Shown here in pieces: positions 23,226 through 35,400 of a stretch of 64,000 bases of DNA (the stretch's first letter is position 1; each line of letters opens with the position of its first letter). The stretch lies in contig OENT01000039.1 of the NCBI GenBank assembly GCA_900239685.1, forward strand, positions 186,001 through 250,000, in the 5' to 3' direction. The position numbers were made by a program, and so were the translations under genes. Under the pieces are notes generated by a model. That model was given only the letters and a program-made list of their open reading frames with translations. It was not told the DNA's origin and searched no databases. This stretch comes from Rotaria macrura. Its lineage: Eukaryota > Rotifera > Eurotatoria > Philodinida > Philodinidae.

Positions 23226-25421
23226 CTATTTTCTATCGGCCAATTGCATCCATTCTGTTAATAATTCGATTTTAAAGCGAAATTTTGAATCTTGTTCATA
23301 ATATATTGGAAAAGCTGTATTCCAAAGATTATTGTGCAAATTTATAAATAAGCCATTCTGTTTTATTCCTTGACAATCTGGTAGTGAATTATCAAAATTT
23401 AATAAATATTCTGGAGAACCAATGGACACTAATGGGGCATCGAATGAATAAAGAGTTAACAATGGACTTGCACTCGGTTCATCGTAAAAACGTACACCAC
23501 CATGTCCAATGGCGTGTAATCGTCTTGAACCATAATCAACTATTTTCGATGGGTCAACATCATAGCCCAGTACATCAATTTTCCATTGATTACATGTATT
23601 TGAAGTGACTGGCAATATTGGATTAAATTCAATCCAGATTGACTCAGGCAGACGTGTTGCTGTCTTGTTAAACCATTCTAATTGAACATAAATTGTTGGT
23701 GGAGACTCCACTGGAAATGTATAATTCAACCATAGAGTTTTACTTCCACCATAATTTTGAATAATATAATCTGGAAATGTTAATTCAATAAGAAACGTTC
23801 TATTATGTTGATCTCTCCACATTGAAATAACATAAGGAAATGATGTTTGACTTTCGGAATCCGTTAAACCTGGCTTAGCAAAATCATTACAAGGTGGTCC
23901 ACAATTGGGATTAAATTGTAAATTAAAGTGATTGAAATCGTCATTAGAATATGTTTTGTATTGAATACCACCTAAGATATTACTCATATTTGATAGATTT
24001 CTTCCTAGGCTGTCTTGAAGAAAAACAATCGCACCCGATGTATAGTTGAAACCAACAGAGAACAGCCTTGTTTCCAATACATAATAATCTTTAGTTCGAT
24101 TTGACGGTAATATTACTTGAATAAATCCATCTAAATCTGGCAGTGATGGTTCTAGTTCTTGAAGAGTATCGTTCACAAGTTTAATTAATGAAGGATCAGA
24201 TGAATTAAGTGGATATAAATACGAACGAGCTTCTTGCCAGCCACGTTCTAATAATTGAAAATCAGTTCCATTTCTAACAAGTGAAAATTCATCATTGTGA
24301 TAATGAGATGCATAGTTTTCTTGTTTTAAATAACATCCAGTACATAGACCCCAGTTATGTTCTGGATTTTTTAATAAACGAAATGAATAATTAAATATTG
24401 AAGTTGAATATTCTTGATTAGTTAATAATCTTGATATTTGTCGATAAGCTGCTTGTTTGTATGGATCAGCAGCTACACCATACACCCATGTTGTTCCCCA
24501 TTCATCGGCTATGATTGGTAATTGATCTTTATACGTGTCTAATAATGTTTGACTAAATATTTCTAAACTACTTGCTTTTATTTCAGCATTTGGATAATGT
24601 GATTTAATACTCGACCATACTCGAATAACATCCGAGATATTATTAGGTGGTCCAGTATTGTCTAATGTAAAGTGATAAGCCATAGCTTGATCGAATCCAG
24701 GTAAAACAACATCCCCACCATAGATACAATATTCACCTGAACATGGAGTCGTGGCACTAGGCTTATTGTACATCATGACTAAAAGTTCGGTTTCTGTTTC
24801 TTTATGTTTCCATACAAATGCAGGTGGTAAATCAGCCCCATGACAATTCAAATTAACTCCAATATGAACTGATTTGATACCATTCTCAACCAATATAGGT
24901 ATACTACTAATTGGATGGCCCATATCATCTTTATGTGATGCACTTGTTTTTCTAGCTTGTTGAAAACGATTGTCTAATATAGATGATATAACTAATGAAA
25001 TATTAAATAAATTTCTATCCATCATTGGAATAAACATTGAAAATGCATGTGCATGCCACGTTATATCACCTTGTCTAATAGCATTTGTAACTAATTCAAT
25101 TGTTGTACGATTCGGTCGCTCATCAGTACATTGTGCAATATTATCGAAAAACTCTAGAAGTATCCATGGATGTGTGGTAAAAACAAAACGTTCTTCACCA
25201 CCACGATCACGAAGTTCTTGTGCGAGACTTGCAGCATTAGGTAAATGTTGATTGAAATAAAGAGAACAAACATTTGATGCAAGATTCGTGAAACCAACAT
25301 CTAAATGTGTCATGGAAACAACATGTAATTTCTTCACCCATGGATATATGGTGTTTGATGAACTTGTTCGTTCAATGCAAATTATGAATGAAAAACATAA
25401 AAAGAGAAGTAAACGAAACAT
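23226..25421 (-). CDS. Secreted GH38-like hydrolase (DUF5054-type)
   Basis: One uninterrupted exon of 731 residues from the ATG at 25421. An upstream GTG in frame is not used as a start in a eukaryote. The N-terminus is a classic signal peptide (MFRLLLFLCFSFIICI). The mature part opens with VVSMTHLDVGFTN (about residues 34-46). Its H-x-D-x-G pattern matches the metal-binding start of alpha-mannosidase family 38 barrels. Further conserved-looking segments are WHAHAF, DDMGHP, NCHGADLPP and ADEWGTTWVYG. The sequence resembles the DUF5054 group of bacteria and fungi, thought to be glycosidases related to GH38; substrate unknown. Many N-x-S/T sites fit a secreted glycoprotein. Lack of introns over 2.2 kb contrasts with neighbouring conserved genes and fits recent horizontal transfer (inference). 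Confidence 0.82.
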   Translation of the reverse strand: MFRLLLFLCFSFIICIERTSSSNTIYPWVKKLHVVSMTHLDVGFTNLASNVCSLYFNQHLPNAASLAQELRDRGGEERFVFTTHPWILLEFFDNIAQCTDERPNRTTIELVTNAIRQGDITWHAHAFSMFIPMMDRNLFNISLVISSILDNRFQQARKTSASHKDDMGHPISSIPILVENGIKSVHIGVNLNCHGADLPPAFVWKHKETETELLVMMYNKPSATTPCSGEYCIYGGDVVLPGFDQAMAYHFTLDNTGPPNNISDVIRVWSSIKSHYPNAEIKASSLEIFSQTLLDTYKDQLPIIADEWGTTWVYGVAADPYKQAAYRQISRLLTNQEYSTSIFNYSFRLLKNPEHNWGLCTGCYLKQENYASHYHNDEFSLVRNGTDFQLLERGWQEARSYLYPLNSSDPSLIKLVNDTLQELEPSLPDLDGFIQVILPSNRTKDYYVLETRLFSVGFNYTSGAIVFLQDSLGRNLSNMSNILGGIQYKTYSNDDFNHFNLQFNPNCGPPCNDFAKPGLTDSESQTSFPYVISMWRDQHNRTFLIELTFPDYIIQNYGGSKTLWLNYTFPVESPPTIYVQLEWFNKTATRLPESIWIEFNPILPVTSNTCNQWKIDVLGYDVDPSKIVDYGSRRLHAIGHGGVRFYDEPSASPLLTLYSFDAPLVSIGSPEYLLNFDNSLPDCQGIKQNGLFINLHNNLWNTAFPIYYEQDSKFRFKIELLTEWMQLADRK

Positions 25422-27033
25422 GACCGTTTGACGTACAATATGTTGCTTCACAGTGGTTAAAAGTATTTAAAACAAAGAAGATAAGAATAGCAAAGAGAAT
25501 TTGAATCTTTTCCTTTCATCCATCGTATCAGATAAGATTTTCTGATGTTGTGTTCTATTCACTAAGAATGTAGAAATGACACAATTTTCAAAATATAGAA
25601 AAATCGATTTCAGACTTTCTCGAAATCAATTCCAAAGTATTGTAGACGTGTTCTTTATTTTTCAATGGTTTCTAGCAATATACATAGCTGCATGATGGAT
25701 ACCATGCAGAAGACAGTTTGTAACAGGATTGTTCTACTTGTATTTCATGACTGCTTGTTAAGGTTTTATTATTTTTAGAATCACCATCGTTAATGTTTTC
25801 ATTTTTAACCTAATCGAATCGCTTAGCCATCGTAGAAATCACTTGTGTTCAATATCACACATACAGATAAAATCCAGTAATGACTCGATCAAATCTTCTC
25901 ATTTGGATGTGTCTATGGAAATTTACTAGTCGAAGTCTTTCGGATTTCTACGTCACATTGATACTTATTTAGTTTAGTAATTTACACAAACCTTGATTAA
26001 TAATAAAGTCACTAGCATCTCAGTAGACACAGTGAATGTATTTATGATCAACTTTTACAAAGACTTAATAATTAGCTTCTTTGTAAGTGTGTGCCTAATA
26101 CATCGATTAGAACAAAAAAAATCGAACATCTTATTTTATACTTGTTTTTGACAGGATTTAGAGTTTGAAGGCATTAGACTACGTTATTCCTACGTATGAG
26201 TAACTTTGATATAAGAATAGGATTGAGATTGAATGTCAGAGAATAAGTAATTGCGACTGAATATAATCATCATTCTTCATACTATTGAGGCTCTTCAAGT
26301 AAAAAGAATAATTACTTTGATGAAGCTCAGATGTGATGATCATAATTCATAATATTACAGGAGGTTCATATGTGAACTATCAATGTTATTGGTGAATATT
26401 CGACAAATCGATTCTATAACTAGCACTGACAAATATCGAATTGAATTTTAAGACGTCATGGATTTTTACAACGCTTCTCATTTTATTCTTAAGAATCGGA
26501 ACAAAACTGTTGAAAAGTTTCTCAGATTAGAAGTATAACTTATACAAGATTCATCTATACCATTGACTGCATCTAATTAAATAGTTATTGATATTGCATC
26601 TATGGTATCAAAGCAGATGAGTTGTCTTGCACAAAATCTAAACGACAGATAGAAAGAAATGACATATGAATAATTAAACGACTTGAATTCGCACAGAGCA
26701 CCTGTATGAGGTTTTCTTTTACATTCGAAATTTCTCGAGCTTCGGTTGTGGTTTGGTTTGATTCGGTTTCTAACCTAATGTTTATCCATGCTCAGCGATC
26801 CATATTCGAAGATTATAAATCTTGCATTTAGTACATGTTTGAATCACTGTTATAAAATATAGACTACAACCGAATGATTTGATTTTCCATACATATTTTA
26901 TTTATTTTCATTTGTAGCTGTTAGCATTTAGCGCAAAAACAAAATGAATCTTTTCTATACAATATTTTGAACAGCAAGTCATAACATACATTGATTGAAT
27001 TTTCTTTTTCTCAGATCATAGTTTTTATCATAA
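25422..27033. other. Intergenic, no gene seen
   Basis: 1.6 kb AT-rich spacer between the 5' end of the GH38-like gene and the 3' end of SMPD4. No coding features, RNA genes or repeats could be supported. Confidence 0.5.
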
Positions 27034-30000
27034 TTAACCTAACGATAGTCTATATGCTTGCATAGTTCGGATGATATTCCATAGTAGAACAATCATGGTT
27101 AATAGTAAAAGATTCAAAGGCAGATTCGTTCCACCAAGGGTGAATCCTACACAATAGTAGATCAATGCAAGTAGGAGTAGAGTGCGTATATCGGTAAAAT
27201 GTCGAAAATTTATTTGCGGTGAACGTATTGATTGAAATCGTGGATCATTTGGACCATAGAATAATTGACGAAAGAATAAACCAAGAAAATCTTGTCGATT
27301 ATATAATGAATGAATCTGGTCGGCATACTAGAAAACAGAAGAAAAAAATAAGCATTTGATAGAGAATGCAAACACAAAGTAGACGCATACTCGAAGGTTG
27401 ACATTCTCTGAGAGTTGATGATTCAACCAGAGTAGTGGTCGAATTTCAAATGGATTTGGTGGTGATAAGATCGGATTTTCAAATTCATAAGGCATGTAGG
27501 AGGAATTCATTGATGATCCCATAATCGAGTTCGATAAAGACTAAAAAATATTTACGTGATGCAACGTCAAATAAAACAAGATTTCCGTGGCTTCGATCAT
27601 TTTTTTTACTTTGTTGCCGAGAAAGGATGCATCAAACGAATGTGATAAAGATGGTTCATCGTCGCTGAGTATTGTATCGTATGCACTTGTATCGATCTAG
27701 AGACGAATTTCAATTGAGATCAATCATTAAATATTCTTATCGTATGCTTAATTAGAACGAATACAAGATAAATTCATGCTGATTTACTTGTTTCCGATAA
27801 GTCTTATAAGTTAAAGCAGAAGAATGACTCGCTCACCTTCCTATCTGAAGTATCATCGAAAAGTTGATTCAGTTTAGAAAAATAACTGTAATAGTATTTG
27901 TGAGATACGTCATTTTTAAATATACAATTTATATTAACATTATGTATTGTATGTAAAAGGGAAAAAACGACTAGTCATTATTATCCAATATGTATTTAAC
28001 TGTGGTGACCAGTTTAGCTGATAGTGATAAAATTCCTAGACACTGTCATTACTATATGTGTGTATATAACACATCATTTAGCCTGATGATGCAAAAAAAA
28101 GATGACGAATTGAAAACTATTTCAATTTAACTATAATAATAACTTGTTTCTGTCGTGTATGAACCAGCAATGCTATTTTATAGTTTGCTAATCAGTCTGC
28201 TACACTATGAGATACGTTACAGAAATGTTCTTCTCTCATTTTAACTTACTTGAAAAAGTTCACAAAATCTATGTTTCGCACTTGTTAATTGTTCAACAAT
28301 TTCTAATGATAAAAGTGATTTCAATTCAAGATTTTCTTTTGCTGAATGTTGAGGTTTTACGTAAGGAATAGTAAGCAAAAATCTTTTTGATAATTCATAG
28401 ACATTAATAGATGTATTTTGTGCTGCTTGTAAGGACTTTTGTTTTTGTTCTGCTACACTATTTCTTTCTTCAATACGACGTTCATTACGTTGTAGAATAC
28501 TTGAAATTTTTCGCACAAACGCTGACATTAATGTGCGAGTTTCATCACAAAATATAGAGTAAGCAGGTCGTGGACCATCTGGTGTTGACGGAGGCGAAAT
28601 CCGTTGTTTATTAGGTGAATATGGTGCAGACAATGAGAACATTGCTACTTGTTCAGCTAGAAAATAGAAGAAAAAACAAATACTAAATCACTTCCAAGCT
28701 TTTCAGTACCTTTCTGAAGTAATGAAGAAAAATTTTTCGCTGAAAATACCTAAATACATAGATGGATGTTTTATTTCATACAATTAATTCAGAAAAAAGA
28801 CATACATTAGCCAATTTATTGATGAGTTGTGCTATAAATACATTTGTTAAATCAGTTTTTTGTAAACGATCAATAGTGAATTGAAAAAGACGTCCGTAAA
28901 ATGGTAGATTATGTTCGACAAAATTTATTGTTTCTGTATTTATAATTGATTGATCTTGTTGAAATAAATCATGATCAACGGTTGTAGTGTCAAGAAGCGT
29001 TGCTGTTGTATGATCATTTGATACTGTTTCAGGAATAAATCGCCATGGGCGTATATATGTGTACCAAATGAATAGAAGTGTATTATAACGTTGATCTAGT
29101 GGACAACGAACAATACCAATTTGAAGAAGAGTATAGAGTGGTTGACGAACATATGTTTCGATACATGTTCTAGAAAAAGTAAAATTCAAACAATTGCAAA
29201 CACATCATTCAGTTAAACTTTCCTTCATATTATTCTTAAACGAAATGAACGTGAGGATCGATGTATGATGATTAATAATGAACATTCGTCAGTGAGCTAT
29301 CTCTATGTTTTATATTTGAAAAATTCTAGAGCAATTGTCTATTCGCTCAAATCTCATGAATGTTTCGAATTTAAAAGGAATTCAATAAAAAACAATTGAG
29401 CTGTTAAAATCATTGTTACTTCTTAGTTCAATACATTGTACAATGATTCATCATAGATCATCTTTCGGTTTGATAACAACCTTTCTCAAACGTTACCTGT
29501 TGGAATTCACTTCATCGATTTCAATAAAGTCATTATTTGTTCTTATCAAACCGTGAAATAAATATATGAAATACTCGTTCTATACAAACGTATGATTTTC
29601 GAAATATTCTCTTTTCTATCAATGTAAGTAATTGATTGAAAACGAACCGTTTCAGTGTTTGTAAGGGAACAAGAAGATTACGTTGTTCGAGCAACGTCAT
29701 GCCTGTATTGGCAAGGGAAGCATTATTACCACCGACACCAATTTGATAGGAACAAAATAAATGAAGACGCTTGGTAAACATACGAATACATAGTAAGTGA
29801 ACATCTGACAAATTAAACTCCTAGCAATAGAAATATAAGTAAAGATAGTTCATTATAATAAAAGAAGGGATGTTCATACTTGAACAAGTATTGAACCATT
29901 ATTTGTACCAAAAACCGATTTCGCTGGTTGAAAAATATCAATTAAAAAAGCTACATAGCACTAAACATAGGAAACAACACGTAAAAGAAATTGTTTTAAA

Positions 30001-31065
30001 AATATTTGGAAATTTTTTTCTTCTTTTACTTTTATAAAATAATCGACCTTTTTCATTAATTCGTTTGTATCAGCTGTTGTTGTAGATAGGACTACAGGTG
30101 GTGGTGATGGAAGTAAAGGTGATGTTGGTGATGTACTTATGTTCATACGATTTTCTCCTCCGTCTCCTCGTTGTTTGACATTATTTCCAAATAAATACGA
30201 TTGTCGAATTGGACTATTTCTATAGCAATGTGACGGACAAGTCAATTTAAAACAAACAACACATCCTTCATCTTTTTCTATACTTTGGTGTTCTATCGAC
30301 CGGTGCAGGCGGTAATAAACGTGAATCAAGTGCATGTGACGTTATGAGAACATTCGAATTCATAGATGTATTTGTTGGCATAAGCAGTAAACGAAATTCA
30401 CTTGCATCAACTAAATAAAGTCAAAGACATGTACATAAATTATGAATAAACTTGTAGAATTTTACTTGGTAGAAAAAGACACAAATACATTTCTAGTATA
30501 CTTAAATACACTGAATCTCTTCGTATCGGTCGATCCTAATCATGAAAAAATCTTAATTACAAAGACTTATTTTCGTTTTTTTCTTATTCACCGGCATTTG
30601 TTGATCGGACGCAACATAAGAAAGTAAATGAAATAGAAAATATTCGATGGGATCAAGCGCTAATGATGTTAAGTGTTGTCCAGTTGTTGTTGTTCTTCCA
30701 CGAACAATATCCGGTAAACATAAAGAGGCAAGTTTAACCCGTAAGTGCATTGGTAAATCATTGACACTGAATTGAAATGTAAACTGTGGTGTATGATCTT
30801 GTAGACGAAGTAGTGCTTTCCATAATTCACCATGCCATGGTGAAAAAAAATCGTGAACTAATGAAAATAAATGACCACGATCATTACCTATATCACGTAA
30901 AGACCAATCAAAACGACCAAAACCGAATATACGACGAATAACGTATGGTAATTCAACATGAAGTTCCTGAACGGTCATGCGAGGCAATTGAGCATTTAAC
31001 TGAATACAGGCATCAATCAAGCCCATCTCGAGAATCGATATAAGAGAATGATGCGTTGACATCAT
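27034..31065 (-). CDS. SMPD4: SMPD4, neutral sphingomyelinase 3
   Basis: Exons on the minus strand: 31065-30592, 30535-30502, 30410-30284, 30219-30030, 29960-29880, 29820-29648, 29169-28806, 28749-28710, 28656-28250, 27885-27837, 27696-27610, 27540-27391 and 27327-27034. With a possible 8-base microexon at 28017-28010 the product has 825 residues, close to the human protein. Family landmarks run in order: LALDPIEYFLFHLL, RRDSVYLIDASEFRLLLMP, VHLLCIRMFTKRLHLFC, LDQRYNTLLFIWYTYIRPWR, FVEHNLPFYGRLF, FCDETRTLMSAF and RQDFLGLFFRQ. Two C-terminal membrane helices follow (about residues 776-793 and 798-814). SMPD4 is a membrane protein of the ER, Golgi and nuclear envelope linked to sphingomyelin hydrolysis and nuclear pore assembly. 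All junctions keep frame except 28250 to 27885, which needs two extra bases. One donor (GTTCGT, after 29648) is unusual but the protein match across it is gap-free. Confidence 0.92.
28010..28017 (-). other. Candidate 8-base microexon of SMPD4
   Basis: On the minus strand CTAAACTG is flanked by TATCAG and GTCACC. Its length (3n+2) is exactly what is needed to join the exon ending at 28250 (phase 0) to the exon starting at 27885 (needs two bases). It would add Leu-Asn-Cys between LFQ and YFSKLN. This is a guess driven by frame; a sequencing or assembly indel or a real break is also possible. Confidence 0.3.
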
Positions 31066-31663
31066 TAATTATCTTAAATTAGTACGAAAAATATCTACGA
31101 TTGTCTGACGATCAACATATAAATTACGATGAATGAATGAATGAATGAAAAAATTATTTATCGAGTAGTATAGTTTTATAAAATGAAGTGAATGTCTCAT
31201 CCAATTCAAAGTGATCATCAAAGATGGCAGTAATTTCCAAGGAGTTTTATGGTTATCTAAGTGATTATACTGAATGATAAAAAACTAGCGTGAACAACTC
31301 ATGTCAATCTTCCTCAAAGTGAAACTAGTACTACAATCATAGAGAAAAAATTCAATGCATTTCTATTTTAAAATAATGATCTATGCGTAAATTCTTATAC
31401 TTCTATGAATTCTTGAGAATGTGATATATGGCCATAATAAAATTTACGCTACTGTAGTAAGTTGTAATTTTGCTATAGCTAATGATAGCGTAGTTATCGT
31501 TCGTTAATTTCCAACCTTGAACTTGAAAAATCGAAGATCGGTTGTAGTATAAATAAAGCAGTATCATAAATTCTCGAAAAATATTTTCACACTTCTTCAA
31601 TTCATAGTTAAACTAGAGAAGAGAGAGAAAAAAATAAGGACAACCCTAATGAATGTACTGAAT
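31066..31663. other. Intergenic, no gene seen
   Basis: 5' flank of SMPD4 on the minus strand; promoter and 5' UTR expected here. A short ATGA repeat (about four copies) is present near 31133-31150. No coding signal. Confidence 0.5.
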
Positions 31664-32466
31664 CAAGGGTAACTGAAAAAGTACCCTGGTACTAGTATGT
31701 CACAGGTACTTTTGGGTACTTAAGTACCTTATAGTACTTTTAGGTACGTATAAGGTACTCGGGTGGGTACCCTGCTGCATAGCGTCTAGTAAGTGGGTAC
31801 TTGAAGTTACTGATCAAATACTCGGCTGGGTACTATTGGGCAGTAAGTTTAGGTACCCTGCTGCCAAAGCTGCAGTATGTTGATGATCGAACCTAACCTT
31901 CGACTTTTTTCATTTTTGCTTCTGTCAAAGCAAATTATAATTTTTTTTCGTTTTTATTTAATTTAATTTTTTCAATTCTGAAAATTCAAGCGGGTCAAAT
32001 TTCTCGATCTGATCGAGCTTGAGTTGATTAGATCTTCACCAGACCATATCAAGGTAGTCCTCTCTCGATTTATGATCGAGATCGGCATTTTTCGACTATA
32101 ATAAATAGTCAAGAAATAATCTAGAAAAGATTAGTATGAAAATATATTAGTTTTTTGTGTTTTGTCTTGTTGTTTATATGGAGCTGTGTGTGCGAAAGAA
32201 AACGGTGAATGAACAGTCACTATACAGAACGCGCCAAATCAAGGATACCCTGTAGAGTTTTCCAAAGTAAAGTTACAGGTGCAGGTACTCATACAAGTAC
32301 CTGTTCAGTTAACATACTGATGTGGGTACCCAATGCAGTAACTAGATCAGTATAATTACTGAAAATTTTCGAAGTACCCGTATCGGGTACCTTGCTGAGG
32401 CTTTCGCAGTACGTGGGTACCCTGAACTCAGTACTTCCCCTAGGGAAGTATGCGAGTAACACTGCC
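31664..32466. mobile_element. GGTAC-rich terminal-repeat element (non-autonomous)
   Basis: Two blocks rich in GTAC words, about 31670-31870 and 32250-32460, flank roughly 380 AT-rich non-coding bases. The words include GGTACTTAAGTACC, GGGTACCCTGCTGC and CAGTACGTGGGTACCC and are partly palindromic. The outer ends are imperfectly inverted. The left begins GGGTAACTGAAAAAGTACCC, and the right, on the minus strand, begins GTGTTACTCGCATACTTCCC. No clean target duplication was found. The plan fits a MITE whose subterminal repeats bind a transposase. A related GTAC-rich patch occurs inside the hAT element at about 37090-37520. Confidence 0.62.
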
Positions 32467-35400
32467 AAATGATCCGATGTAATTTACTGATTCAATAGTT
32501 GATTCCATTCACACCAAGTTCCATGAAATAAATTTAAAAGAAGACAAATGATAGTTTGGAATGTAGATTTTTTTGAACCAAAATAAATCATTGTGGTCAT
32601 GGCATACGTCTACTTGAATGTACTGTTTAAAAGTTGATTCTATTTATGCTGAGATATCGTTGACATTGATATTTTCTGCATTGTTCTAAATCAGTGACAC
32701 TAAATTGGTCGAAAATTATAATTTTATGAAAGAGCACAACTGTGATCAATTCAAACAATCCGTATGGATAAGTGGGAAGCGGGAACGCTCGATTAAAGTA
32801 GACCCAAAATAACCTGATAAATCTCTGTAGAAGATTTTGATTATGGATATTTTAAGTAACATGAGAAGAAGCATTATATTAAGATGCTTCAATAGAATTT
32901 TTTTAAAGTGAAATTTTTCGGTCTCGATGATGAGCATCTAAGAGGCACTACCGAATAAACCCATTGTCTTGCTAACATATTTGGAATACAGATTTCTTGG
33001 GTAAATAAAAAGAATCGTAGAATTCATTTAGGGAATGGGCTTGTATTTGTTTGAACATAATAAAGTTTCTACATGTACAATCATAAACAATATTCATTTT
33101 TACCCATTAATCGCCAAATATGTACATACACAACTCGACAAACGCCGTAAAATTCTGACGACTAACATCAATTATTGAGACCATTGCTATTTTTCTACTG
33201 TATCTATAACTAGACCCATATTAACACAAACACAAACACATGATATCGATCGTGTCTTTTACTGGCATTTCCTAATATATAGCGATTGATATGTTTATTC
33301 ATTAAAGTTACAGTACTTTTAGAAATAATCTGTAGATATTAGAAAATATTAGATATAGAAAATTGGATATAAGACTTTATTGTTAAAAAATCATATTGCA
33401 AATAATCGGAGTCTCAGTAGACCGCTCAAAATAAGAATTCGAAGACTTCTAGGAGAGACATATGAATCACCAACCTATAGGTACAGTATATCGGCGGCAC
33501 ACATATAAGTATACGAAGGGAATCATAAGTGATGATATTTAATGTCTGAAAGATGTTTCGACATATTAATGCTGCTCGTATCGTACATGTATTTCGTACA
33601 ATGAAGTTGAAGGGTCAAACGAGGTTATCGTTAGCCTACATTGTGATCTTCCCAGGAAACCTACTTTGTTAGTATAAGTATGTCGATATGAACAAAGTAC
33701 GTTTTTAGTTACATTTATAAGATCCTTATGAAACTATAGGATCACTGAGTCTGTTCAGTGCGAACAGAACAATTTAAGTGCACACACTTTGTCATAGACT
33801 TTCATGTGTAATCATCTATGATCGTCGTAGTGATGAGTTGGAGTGCATCATTTCATTTGAATGAGTATTATATTAAAATGGGGTTTGAAAGAGAAAAGTC
33901 TTTTGAAAACCTAATTGAGTATCAAGTTTTGTAAACAAACCACATTTTCCAGAAGCTACGTAGTACACCAATTTGAATACTATTGAACTTGTAATAAATT
34001 GTAATAGCAACGAAATTTCCAGACATATAAAATTAATAGTATTATCAATGTTCCATCAATATATGGATCACTCGTTCGTGTTTAAAATCCAACATGAGCA
34101 ACAAGCATCGAATAGATGACAAATTCATTCAAATAAAACCATCATTGAGATAAGGGATATAACGTACAACATATATAAATACCAATGACATTATACTTGG
34201 AAAAACGTCGTATATGTGGATATGAACGATAATACATAGTCAATTGATTAATTGTTTGCTTGATACTAAAGGATGTAGGAAGTTTGACAAAGATTTAAAA
34301 AATGCCGATTAAGTCATTAGTTTGTTTTCGAACATCATATTTTTAAATCTCAAACAACATTCAATCAATTGAATGTCAAAATTGTGGTGCAATAGTTTGA
34401 GAAATAAATGTGCATTGAAGATAATGATTCTCTAAAAGTGTTAAAGCTCAACTATCAACACATACTGTTTGACAAAACAAAGGAGAATAGTGAAGAAGAT
34501 ATCGATATGAAAAGTCTAATACCTTGTTCATCGGTAAATGTAGTTAAATAAAATCGAAGTAGGGATGGTCATCTTAATCATGTTGGTCTATATAAATAAT
34601 TTTCGCATTTATGCAGCACCATATAATTTTTGTTCCTAATTCTGGTGAAACCTTACAGTAAAAAAACAAAATCATAAAAGATATATGATGGTCATCGAAC
34701 ACCATATCTTCAAGACACGAAAAAATTTTATGGAAACCCACTCTGTACTCCTGCACATGTCCTTTTTTAAAATCCTCCCATTCTCCACCCGGATCGGAAT
34801 TTTCATCAAATATTTTTTTCTAAAATGGTGATGAAAATTTGTATGTCGATTTCAATCATATATTTTTTGATGGTTTGCTTTTTACGTTAAATTAAGTTTT
34901 CTTTCGATATAAAGTTGTGAAGTATAAAGAGTATCAGTAATCGATACCCATGCATCTTTGAAATCAAACAGATACAAAACGAAATTGAAAGTTCTTGTGG
35001 TTGCCATCGAGCATCGCTAGAATTCAAATACAAAAAGATAGTGAAAATAAAACCAATAACGACTTGTTGAAGAACATATAGAGTATTAGGTATGTGTAAT
35101 ATAATTATATACGGCACGATATGCTATTTTTTCAATGTTGAAAACTGAAAAAATCATGATTTTCTATTCTTTTATTATAGAAGAATCCAATCAACGTTAA
35201 CAAGAGAATACACAAACAACACACGATTGTGCTAAATGGATTTTTGCTTGCTTGATGTAATCTCTGTACAATATCGGTAAAAATGAATTAGTTTGTACTG
35301 GACTAGATGTAAATTTTCCTATGTATAAATTAAGTCTTGATAATGATGTATTCAATAGAAAACATTGAGATTTCAAATGCAAAATTGCTTAGTGTTAATT

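Noticed and set aside
25422-25451. Ten-residue N-terminal extension of the GH38-like protein
   Set aside because: It needs a GTG start; the ATG at 25421 gives a clean signal peptide.
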